From Gnetum montanum (taxonomy: Eukaryota; Streptophyta; Gnetopsida; Gnetales; Gnetaceae), in NCBI GenBank assembly GCA_015680685.1, contig MNCI01029393.1:47204-105173 (forward strand): a DNA stretch of 57,970 nucleotides. The letters are read 5' to 3'. The notes beneath the pieces were generated by a model that saw only the letters and a program-made list of their open reading frames with translations, made no database searches and was not told where the DNA came from. The stretch's first letter is position 1; the number at the start of each line of letters is the position of its first letter. This document shows, one piece after another, positions 44,269 to 54,020 of this stretch. Made by a program: the position numbers and the translations under genes.

Positions 44269-44286
44269 TCCCCAACAATGACACCA
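44269..44286 (-). other. Primer-binding site of F (tRNA-Asp)
   Basis: Minus strand tggtgtcattgttgggga, one base from the LTR. 13 of 18 positions match the complement of tRNA-Asp, and all five differences are C-to-T or G-to-A. Confidence 0.8.
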
Positions 44287-44287
44287 A

Positions 44288-45068
44288 TGATGAGCAGCGA
44301 GGTACCCCTACACCCAACCACATGAATCACTAAAGTGTTACATGCGATCTGGCCAAATTCCATGGACCTATCAATATCTCATACACTAGTTTCTCTAGGA
44401 AGTGAAATGATGTTGAGAATGTTCATTGTCTTCCCAACTACACTTGTGAGGCTCAAGGATATGGTTTAAGTGTAATTAAGGTATATGAAATTTTGTTGTT
44501 TTATATTTTATGGATGTAATTGCCTACAATAAGAATAAGGGTAGAGTAGATTGAAAACTAATGTCTATTGCCTAGCTAGCCTAACATAGGTAACTGTTCC
44601 ACTTTCTTGGACACATCCTGAATACATATAGCACTGTTGGGCTACCAAACATTAAGCATGAATGCTCGAAGTGGTCATGCTTGCATTTAGTAACAACTGG
44701 AAATAAATTGCTTAATTCAAATGCATTAAAATAAAGAGTGAGAAAGTAAAATGCATTAAAGGAAATATTAAGCTATTCTCAGTGCTACAAGGATTGTTCA
44801 AAAAGTTTGTTTTATTCCTATCACACTACTACACTTAGGTACATTAGTGCTTGAAAAAAGAACCATACACACTGTAGACTCCTTCTATAGGCACTTAGAA
44901 AATATTCTAACTATGAGGAAAATAAACTGCAAGAGCTTTACTACTCTAACTAAGAATGACTAAAATTGACTCAAAACAGGAGCCCATGCATGGTATTTAT
45001 AGACTTGGAGAATATACCCCAACATTGTGTATCTAATGTTTGAGCAAATGATAAATGGTGGTTCATCA
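44288..45068 (-). repeat. 5' LTR of element F
   Basis: TGATGAACC (45068) to CTCATCA (44288) on the minus strand. Reversed TATA (tatttata) at 44994-45001. 781 bp; compared with the 3' LTR it lacks some U3 text near the TGATGAACC end and a short piece near 44660. Confidence 0.9.
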
Positions 45069-45073
45069 CCAAG

Positions 45074-47500
45074 ATGAATAGCTATGGTGATGTAACATGG
45101 ATGGCAACATTGGGTTGCCACCTAATCATGCTGCTCCTGCAATGCTCTATCAAATGCTTACACAATGTGGTCTTCAAGACCACCATGTGGAGTATATTAT
45201 GGTAGATGCTGATGCTAGGGATTATCATCCCACTGAAGCACAGTTTCTATAGGATTGGTAGCTAGAACAATGCTATGAACTTTCAAAGGAAAAAGGGCTT
45301 AACAATTCTCCATTCCTATTGTACCAACAAGCTAGTGAGGAACACTTCTTTAGGGGTTTTCCATTTAATAAAAATCCTCTCTTTGACTTTGGTGATGGAG
45401 GTTAAAACCAAAATCTGCACTCCACAGTTCACAATTCTGATTCTGGTAATAAGGGATTCAATGATAAAGAAGGATCCAAAGGGGCAAGTTAAGACAAGGA
45501 TGTAGACAAGAAGTAAGATCATGATCATGGTCACAATCACTAAAGAGGTGAAAGTAGGCACCATGATGGTGCTGGTTCTCCTTCCTCTTTCCCTTCATCA
45601 TCATCTTCTTCTTCTAGCTTTGACTATGATTGCAAAGGGCAAGATCGTGATGGAGGTGATTGAAATAAATGAAGACCAAAATAACCAAAGGGACCATCGA
45701 GATCAACAAGATCAAGGGCGTAGATGTTCAAGAGAGGCACATCACTATGAACAAAGGGGTACTAGAGGGCATTATAGGCACCATGATCAAGGTGTTGATG
45801 AGCCTCTATTTGCTACTCAAAGTATGCTTAACATCACAAAGGCAATCAAAATTTCAACAAGGCATGTGAAAAATAGTTGGATCAAATGACTAGACATGAA
45901 CAAAATTCCTTGATTTGAAGGAGGATATAACTCTGATCTGTAGAATCATCTTCAAACTTTCCAAGATGCATCTGCCTTGTAGAACATAAAGAATAAGTGG
46001 AAAAAATTGAAGCTGTTCCCTAGGATACTCATCAAGGAAGTAAACAATTGATACCAGTCCTTAGAGCCAGAATCTATCAAACGATGGAGTCCCATGCTTG
46101 AGTTGTTCAATGATAAGTATCAAACATACTTTAGAGTGTCCAACTTAAGGAAGAAAATTCAAGGGTGAAAACAAAGAACCTTAGATGCTACCATTTTCTG
46201 ATACTATGCCTTGATGCACAAATGTCCTAGCCATGGTTATTCTCAATTGATTCAAGTTCGCCACATTGTAGACAAGCTTCGTAATGAAACAAGGAAAGCC
46301 CTTGGCATTTATGCCCAAGGATGATTGTTAGAACTAAGTACCTAATAGATACAAAGATTAATAGAGTAGGTAGCTAAAGAGTAGGGCAAACTAAGAAAAA
46401 CAAAAAGTGTAAAAGATTATAACTGTGATCCTTCCATTCGCAAGAGGGAGGTTCGATTCTATGACAGTGAGGATGAGTTCGTGTTTGATGAGGGGATGCA
46501 TAAGAAAACCTTGTCACTCCAAAAATTCAATTCTAAACTTACAGCCAAGGTTGATCAGTTAAGGGACTCAGTGGATAACAAATTCCAATTTATTCTCAAA
46601 ATCATTGAAGAGTCCAAAGAACAAAGTAGTGAGCATGAGCACAAGAGGCACAAGAAAGCTAAACATGCATATCACAAAGGTAAGGGCAAGATTGCTGCAA
46701 TAAAAGAGGTTACAGATAGTGAATTAGAAGATGATCATGGATGTGACATCTGTCAGTACAAACATCCTAAGGGATGTTGCCCCATTGTGTCACATCTATA
46801 GGAGTCTAGGATGTATGCCTTACATCCATGACTTACACAAAGGCAAACATCCAGAAGGTTACCTTATCCACAAGGTAATCTTAGGCAGTTTCACCAACAA
46901 CAATCGTATTATCTAAGTGGAGCTCCACTGCAACTGTATGAATAGTATCAATAGTGGCAGTAATCACAATTATGGACACTAGCATCACCAAGGTAACAAT
47001 ACCCTTACCAGCAGCCTGATCCATATGGTTACCATGTTCAGCAACCCATGTCTTCACATGACTCTTCTAGTCATGTTTCTAATTTCCAACTTACTACCAC
47101 CCTTTAGATTACTACCGAGCTTATTTGCCACATGAAAGAAGGGATACCATCTCTTACCCTTATTCTCCTCCTATTCCTACACATACTCCTCCTCTAGTTG
47201 TATAGCTACCACCTGCTCCACCTATGCAGGGTGAACTACTAGCCTAACTACTACAACACAATGCTACAAGGGCTATTAATTTGCAACTAAATCATCAATC
47301 AGAAGGGTCAAATGCTTGATCAAAGAACAGACCTTTCTTTCAACCTCATAGTCCACCTAAGCCCTCTCATACATCCACGATTGACAACCTTGCTCCTACC
47401 TCTTCCTCCATATCAAATTCTTTCAGGCCTCCTTCAAACCAAAATCTTCCAAGGATCCATACTATAATGCTTACTCACATTATGCCTAATTGGATCCATG
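45074..47500 (+). pseudogene. G Gag, main part (broken)
   Basis: Continues the fragment at 8250-8378 after the F insertion. A linker (about 45660-45810) is rich in D, Q, R and H (NQRDHRDQQDQGRRCSREA, then HHYEQRGTRGHYRHHDQG). The capsid core is at about 46009-46320 (LFPRILIKEV, MLELFNDKYQTYFRVSNL, YYALMHKCPSHGYSQLIQ), matching retrotransposon Gag. The C-terminal open frame 46481-46801 has a coiled-coil-like segment, a basic stretch and CDICQYKHPKGCC. That motif is a C-x2-C-x3-H-x3-C arrangement, shorter than the usual CCHC knuckle. A proline-rich tail (about 47150-47450) follows. Stops are frequent. Confidence 0.82.
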
Positions 47501-48060
47501 TAGGAAACCTTCCCAGGAAATTAGCTGATCCTGGAAGTCCTCTAATTTATTTGCAGATTGCTAGGAATGAACCATGAAAGGCTCTTCTTGATTTAGTTTC
47601 TAGTGTTAATTTGATTTCTAATTATATGTACACTATCTAAAACCTACCTCTTCTCAAGAAGAGTAATGTAAGATTAGAATTAGCAAACTAGTCCATCACT
47701 GTTCTATTGGGACTAGTAGAAGACATTGTGACCACTGTTTGTGGGTGGTCTTATCCTATTTATTTCCTAGTAATCAATGTGGAAAACTGCAAAGGGGACT
47801 TTCCAATCATCATGGAAAAGGCATCGTTGAGCACTATCAATACAAGAATGGGCATCAAAGATCTTTCTTTGGAGATATCTAAAGAAATTACATTTGAAAA
47901 GATCAAGAAGAAAAGAGTTCCATGCATTGTGTATAGCAATAGCAAGTGTAATTGTGTGCAGAAACTATGGGTCGTAAAGCAAGCATCTATCTCTACATGC
48001 AAACAGTATGCGCTAGAAGAAAAAATGCAAAGGTATCTATACATAGCAACTACAAAATAG
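47500..48060 (+). pseudogene. G protease (broken)
   Basis: Text around 47577-47620 reads ALLDLVSSVNLIS, the active-site segment with D-L-V where F has D-S-G, so the site is altered. The open frame 47707-48060 continues with GLVEDIVTTVCGW, FPIIMEKASLSTINTRMGIK and LSLEISKEI. It is the same order as F 14845-14591. One stop near 47690 and one at 47640 break it. Confidence 0.83.
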
Positions 48061-48219
48061 GAGGGCACCTAGTGGCTGGCCGCTAATTTTGAAAGCAACA
48101 CACTTTGCATGGAACCAATTGAGAGCTTGACATGTGTGTATGTCATAGGCATGAATGAAGTAGAGTAAGTTCATCACCAACTCTCTAATGATACAAATGA
48201 TGATACTCACTAGAGAGAG

Positions 48220-49365
48220 TTGGAAATTCCTGACAAATTCAAACAAGATCCCCTTGAGCTGAAAACACTATCGATCGAAATGGAATATGTGTTTTTGAAA
48301 AATGAGAAGTCAGTTATAATCAATGCAAAACTTGCTCCAGAACAGAAAACGATGTTGTTGAAGGTAGTTGAAAGATGGTTAGCAGCTTTTGCTTACTCAC
48401 ATCCTAAACTCACAGGGATTGATTCTAGGATATGCCAATGTCGCATCTACACCGACCTAGCCATGAAGCCAAAATGACAACCACAAAGAAGGTTGAACCC
48501 CAAATTGAAGAAAATCATCAAGAAGGAAATTGAGCAACTCCTCAATGCAGGGTTCATTTATCCCATTGTGAATAGTGAGTGGGTTAGTCCACTCATGCTT
48601 ATGTCAAAGAAAGGTGAAAAGTGGTAGGTTTGCATCGATTCCAAGCTACTGAACATGGAAACATTCAAGGATCATTTCATTGCCATTTTTTAACTAGGTG
48701 CTCAACACCATATCTGGGCATTTCTACTATAGCTTTCTAGATGATTATAGTGGCTATAACTAAATTCAAATTTCACCAAAATACTAAGAAAAGACAACAT
48801 TCATGAGTCCCTAGGGGAATTTTGCATATCACAAGATGTCGTTTTGTCTATGCAATGCTCCTACCACATTCTAATGCCTAGTTCTAAGCATTTTTCAATA
48901 GTAGATAAGTAGTGGTGTGGAAGTCTTCATGGATGACTTCACCTATGGAGCTACATTTGAGCAAGCCCTAAACCACCTTAAGCAAGTGTTGAAATGATGT
49001 ATCAAAATAACCTACAGCTCAATTGATACAAAAGTCACATCATGATCTAGGAGGGCATTGTACTAGGGCATAGAATATCGCAAGTAGGAATTAAGGTGGA
49101 CCTTGAAAAAATAAGGGTCATCCAAGGAAAAACCTATTAACCAAAAATAATTGAAGATGTTCGATCATTCCTTGGACATACTGGCTACTACTAGTGATTC
49201 ATAGAGAATTTCTTTAAGATCACAAAACCATTGGTCAAGCTAACAAAGAAAGATGCTCCTTTTGTTTAGACCATAGAATGTGAGAAAGAATTCCAATCAC
49301 TGAAAGAGAAGCTTGTAAAAACTCCAATCCTACAAGCACTTGACTAGTCTAGGCCATCTCATATC
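48220..49365 (+). pseudogene. G reverse transcriptase (broken)
   Basis: The open frame 48220-48477 is the typical Athila lead-in (LELKTLSIEMEYVFLKNEKS, APEQKTMLLKVVERW, H-P-K-L-T-G-I-D-S-R-I-C). RT follows: RRLNPKLKKIIKKEIEQLLN, GFIYPIVNSEWVSPL, VCIDSKLLNM, a badly damaged centre (48680-48900), FMDDF at 48926-48940, GHRISQVGIKVDLEKI, RSFLGHTGYY and FFKITKPLVKLTKKDAPF. Many stops and frameshifts. Confidence 0.86.
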
Positions 49366-49690
49366 ATGATGAACACATCAAATTATGCCTTGGGAGCTAT
49401 GTTGACATCGTTAGATGATAACAAATGTTCATACTACATCCACTGTGCTAGCCAAAGCATTGTGGGTGCACAACTAAACTACACCACTATAGAAAAAGAA
49501 TTGATGGTGGTGGTGTTTGCTCTAGAGAAGTTTGTGCACATAGACCACAATGCCATTCACTTTCTAATGAACAAGCCAATGATGAGTCCCCGTGTCATAC
49601 AGTGGCTAGTGATCTTGTAGGAACTAGATCTCACAATGGTAGATCAAAAGGGCATTGAGAATGTGGTTGCCAATCACTTGTCTTGATTGT
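49366..49690 (+). pseudogene. G RNase H (broken)
   Basis: Open frame 49366-49617: NTSNYALGAMLTSLDDNKCS, YYIHCASQSI, QLNYTTIEKELMVVVFALEK, HIDHNAIHFLMNKPM. Compared with F, twelve residues (RHYVLG...KLF) are missing between LEKF and VHIDHN, an in-frame deletion of 36 bp at about 49530. The tether K-G-I-E-N-V-V-A-N-H-L-S ends at about 49685. Confidence 0.85.
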
Positions 49691-49719
49691 AATGGGATGA
49701 AAAATAGGAGAAAAGCCCA

Positions 49720-51080
49720 CTCTTTGATATGTTTATTGATGAACTCCTCTTTTCCAAGGCTATAACTAAACAAATGGCCAATGAGCCAAAATGGTATGAT
49801 GGCATTCTTACTTATCTTCTTACTCAAGTGATGCCACAAGGGTTGGACCATCAAAAGAAATAGAAATTTCTTCACCAGGTAAAGCACTTCATGCAGATCA
49901 CTGAACACCTCTACAAGGTGTGCACCAATGGCCTAGCTCGTTGGTATGTCCCTAATGCTGATCAATTGTGCATTCTCCAATATGCTCATGAAGGTCCTTG
50001 TGGAGGACATTATGCTAGGAGATGCATAGCCATTAAAATCCTAATGGCAAGGTACTATTGGCCAACACTCTTTAAGGATGCTCACCATTACATCTACTCT
50101 TGTAAATGATGCCAAAAAGATGGTGGAATAACTACCAAAATGGAGGGACCTCAACAATAGATTCAACCACTAAAACCCTTCGACATCTAGGGCATTGATT
50201 TCATGGGTCATATCATGTCCATGTCAAATGGAAAGGCGTATATCATAGCTATTGTTGACTATTGTAGAAAATTAATAGAAGTAGTAGTCATCATTGACTG
50301 TACATCCTCTATTGCTACTTGGTTTGTACAACAAAATGTTGTAAATAGGTTTGGTGTGCCATGTGCATTAATTTTTGACAATGAAACTCATTTTATAGGT
50401 ACTACTTTTTGGAAGCTCATGCAATGCTTAGGGGTTGAACACAAACTCACAATAGCTTACCATCCCCATGCTAATGGTAAAGCTAAGGTTACCAATAGGA
50501 AAACCACAAGGATACTAACAAGGACTATTAGCAAGTATAGGAAGGATTGGATCACAAAGCTCAATGAAGCCCTTTAGGCCTACCGCTCAACTTGGAAACT
50601 TCCTATAGGCTATTCTCCATATGAGCTTGTATATGGAAAATTACTAACACTTCCTATTTAATCCAAACTACGTAGACTTTCAATGGCTTGTGACCTTGAC
50701 CTTAACTTAAGTCTAGCCAAAAAAGAACAACTGATGAATCTCAACCTACTAGATGAAAATCAATTAGTAGCCTTATCATCTAATGAGTTGCATAAGGCCT
50801 ATAACAAAAAGCATCATGATCTAAAAATTAGAAAAGTCAAATTTCAACTAGAAGATAAGGTTCTATACTAGAACCCCACACATGTACCTCAATGAACTAA
50901 GTTTCAAATGTTGTGGGAAGGACCTTACATTATTCATGAGACTTTTCCTTATAGGGCCATGATGATCTATAAACATGAGAGCCCAAATGAAAAATAGTTG
51001 GTCAACATCCAACAAATTAAACCTTTCCATAAGTATATGGTAGCCAACACAACAAGCACCTCATCAGATGGACAACCATG
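49720..51080 (+). pseudogene. G integrase (broken, third catalytic acid lost)
   Basis: Zinc-binding region in frame 49891-50106: AHEGPCGGHYARRCIAIKIL, YYWPTLFKDAHHYIYSCK. Core in frame 50203-50574: first acid in the preceding G-I-D-F-M-G (50194-50211), second in LIFDNETHF (G changed to E), and third position HPHANGKAKVTNR, where the usual Q-A-E reads K-A-K, so the catalytic glutamate is a lysine. C-terminal part: LVYGKLLTLPI (stop after), 50683-50868 with KFQLEDKVLY, then LWEGPYIIHETFPYRAMMIY and IKPFHKY. F keeps the glutamate. Confidence 0.88.
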
Positions 51081-51743
51081 CTACATATTTCAGATCTCCT
51101 ACTTTCAACTTAGTCATGCGGGAGATGGCCACTCATGCCAATCATAGAAAGTAACTCTTCAGTTTTTCAAACTTTTTTGTTTTACACATTCTTTATTTTA
51201 TATCTTTTTATTTCCATGTTATTGATCTTTTCTAATTTTTGTTTTACACCATCATTTACATTTGCTATTTCTTGAATATTTTACACTTTCTTTTATATTT
51301 TCTTTTATTTTATTTGGTGTGATTTTCTAACTTTTTGTTAATAAGTGCTAAGTACAGTGGTAATGCATTGATTAATTGTGGTATGTACTATTTTTGTTAT
51401 TTTATTGTTGGTATCTAGTTCTAGCTTTGAATTTCCTTACGGATGATTAGGACATGATTTCTTTTTTTTGCAACAAGCAGTCAGTCCACAGCATCCACCC
51501 ATCCATAAATTCTATTGTTTTCCTTGTTTTGGAAATGTGTAGTCCCTTTTTCATTAATAAAAATTTAATAAATTTGTGACTTGGTAGTTTCTAGACTTTA
51601 GAAGAATTCAAGGCTTTGAACAAGGTGTGGCTTCAAGGATATTCAGTATTCTTTATGTTTTTCTATTTTCCTTGGTGCATGTGTGTTTTCATGGACTTCT
51701 TACCGTTCCATGTCATCGACTAATAGGAAGTTGAATAAGTCCT

Positions 51744-51975
51744 TGCATGGTGTGGTTCTCATCAACGGAAAAAATGGATGAGAATTCAAAGCACATCCCT
51801 TGGACAAAATGAATGCATATGTCCTCGCATGGTGTGGTTCTAATCAAAAAAAAGATGAGGATTCAAATCACACCCCTTGAAAAAAATAAATGAGCATGTC
51901 TTTGCATGGTGTGGTTCCCATTTTGAAAAAATAAAAAAAATAATGGAAATTCAAAGCACATCCCTTAGACAAAAA
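51744..51975 (+). repeat. Tandem 3'-region repeat in G (about 80 bp x 3)
   Basis: Three units with tgcatggtgtggttctcat, an A-rich run, gaattcaaagcacatccctt and ggacaaaatgaatgcat. Counterpart of F 10440-10680. Confidence 0.65.
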
Positions 51976-52827
51976 CAAATGGGCTACAAGCACTAGCTAT
52001 GGGACTAGTCTCCTCTAACTAAGGCCCTTTTTCACTTCCGACTTCATCTCTAATAAGGAATGGTGGTTGTTCTATGGGAGCACTTTTGTGTCTCAAGGGA
52101 TCGATTAGTCTTAGAATGTTGATGCAAAGTCACTGAACATGGTTGGTTTTGGTACAGACTAAGGATGGATCCTATCAAGTTATTTAACCACAAGATCCAC
52201 AAGGGACTTCCTATGACCATAATTAGAAACTCCATTCCACACTCTCTCTTATCCATCTATGCTTCCCATGTCTCACCTCATTGCCAATTTCATGTTTTGG
52301 TTCGATGTCCTGGTTTGATATTTTGGAATTCTTAGTTAGTTTCTTTTGGATTTTTATACTTAACCTTCTGTAACCATTAATCATCCACGGAGCCCATGAA
52401 CTCTTTGGTTTAAAGTTATGTAAGGGCATAAAAGGCTTGTGCCTGCTTTGGGGAGGACCCACTTGCATATCTTTTAGTTGGGTTAGTTAATTTCTTTACC
52501 CTTAGACACTCTTACAATCAAATTCTTTTTTTTTACCCCATCAATGACATCCAATTGTGCACATCTTCACAACATTTTTTAGTGAACTTTCCTTTTTATT
52601 ATTGTGAATTCTTACATCCTCTTCAAATATTTCCTTATTTTAAACTTTTTAAAATTTAATGAACCACTTATCTATTTTACCCTATTTGTTAGCCTTCCTT
52701 CTAACACTACTCAAGGAACCAATCAACCACAATCACAACCTAACCGAGTGTAACCACCAATGAGCCCAGGAATTTAACAATTATGTGTTACACATTACAT
52801 ACTAATTCATGATTCTGTTGTGATTAT

Positions 52828-52829
52828 AG
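52828..52829 (+). promoter_or_regulatory. Intron-acceptor-like site downstream of pol, G
   Basis: gattctgttgtgattatag then tgggaagcatgg. Same place and wording as in F (9600-9601); E has gtgtgattgcag at 1153-1164. Confidence 0.5.
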
Positions 52830-53166
52830 TGGGAAGCATGGACTGTAAGTAGGACTATCTTCACCAAGGATGATGCAGCAGTACCACATAATAAGGACCA
52901 TTCGTGATCATTGGATCTCTTTTCTCTATCTCACTCTTCTACTTCCAAGAGGTGTTGGATGTTAGTGTTATCCAAGGTGTTCACTTCTCTTATCATAAAC
53001 ATCCCATTTTGTAAAAATTGTACTTTCATATACTTGGGCACTCAGAGTCTATCTATTTCATCTAAGTCAATTTGTAATGATAGTCAATAATCCCATACTA
53101 CCTAATATATTATGTTGTAAAGAACTTGTTCCTCCCCTTCTACACTTGAGGGAAATTTTTCATTCA

Positions 53167-53178
53167 ATCATGGGGGTA
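53167..53178 (+). other. Polypurine tract of G
   Basis: atcatgggggta directly before TGATGAATCA. Confidence 0.75.
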
Positions 53179-54020
53179 TGATGAATCATATTTACATCTA
53201 CTCCAATGTTGGGTATGCGATGTCAAAACCACGACATCATGTAAACGACGACAAGGTCTAGATGCATATACTCCAAGCCTATAAATACTGTGCTTGGGCT
53301 CTAGTTTTCAAAATCAATTTTTGGTCATTCTTAGTCAGAGTAGCGAAGCTCTTGATGTTTCCTTTCCTCAAAGTTAGAATATTTTCTGAGTGTCCATAGA
53401 AGGAGTCTAAGTGTGTATGGTTCTTTATTCGAGCACTAATGTACCTAAGTGTAGTAGTGTGATGGGAATAAAATGAACTCTTATGACAATCCTTGCAACA
53501 CTAAGAATAGATTAATATTTTCTTTAATGCATTTTACTTTCTTGCTCTTTACTTTAATGCATTTGAATTAAGCAATTTATTTCCAATTGTTAATGAACAT
53601 GAGCAAAACCACTTCAAGCGTTCATACAATACTTAGTAACCTTGCAATGCTTAATGTTTGGTAGCCTAGCAATGCTATATGTGTTTAGGATGTGTTCAAG
53701 AAACTGGGGTTGTTACTTGTGTTAGGCTAGATAGACAATAATGAATTAGATTTTAAATTACTCTACTCTTCATTCTTATTGTAGGCAACCAAATCTATAC
53801 AATATAAAGTAAGAAAAATCATATACCTCAATTACACTTAAACCATACCTTTTAACCTCACAAGTATAGTTGGGAAGACAACGAACATTCTCAACACCCA
53901 TTTCACTTCCTAGAAGAGCTAGTGCACTAGATAACTATAGGTCCACAAAATTTGATTGGATTGTGTGTAATGCCTTAGTGATTCTTATGGTTGGACATAG
54001 AGGTACCTCACCACTCATTA
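53179..54020 (+). repeat. 3' LTR of element G
   Basis: TGATGAATCATATTTAC to ccactcatta. TATA box 53280-53287. It carries the R/U5 part with aataaaatg (about 53468) that is missing from the 5' LTR at N 7624. Confidence 0.88.

Larger units (their letters stand above)
8384..45068 (-). mobile_element. Element F, Athila-like retrotransposon nested in G
   Basis: A complete minus-strand element: 5' LTR 44288-45068, primer site 44269-44286, gag, protease, RT, RNase H, integrase, 3' region, PPT and 3' LTR 8384-9245. It is flanked by identical 5-bp duplications, CCAAG at 8379-8383 and 45069-45073, inside G gag. F is itself split in protease by element C. Without C it is about 10.2 kb. The two LTRs are clearly alike but differ mainly by transitions (hand estimate about one base in ten), so F is old, and G is older still. 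Confidence 0.9.
51081..53166 (+). other. G 3' region between integrase and PPT
   Basis: Homologous to F 9259-11300. Holds a tandem repeat (51744-51975), the shared block tgctttggggaggacccact at about 52443-52462 and an acceptor-like site at 52828-52829. No domain is recognisable downstream of that site. I see no other gene. Confidence 0.55.
7447..54020 (+). mobile_element. Element G, complete but split Athila-like retrotransposon
   Basis: Outermost element of the nest. The left piece is 5' LTR, primer site and gag start (7447-8383). The right piece is the rest of gag, protease, RT, RNase H, integrase, 3' region and 3' LTR (45069-54020). The gag text reads straight from 8378 to 45074 when F and one target duplication are removed. 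Without the insertion G is about 10 kb. RT has an FMDD motif and the primer site fits tRNA-Asp, both typical of Athila. No convincing target duplication flanks the element (ggctt on the left, aaacc on the right). The coding regions carry many stops, and the third integrase acid is lost. Confidence 0.85.

Noticed and set aside
47760-48068. 102-codon minus frame in G
   Set aside because: Antisense of G protease (47707-48060 plus), which matches F protease residue by residue.
7447-54020. Reading G as flanked by a 5-bp target duplication
   Set aside because: ggctt on the left and aaacc on the right do not match, even when transitions are allowed. The borders are set by LTR alignment only.
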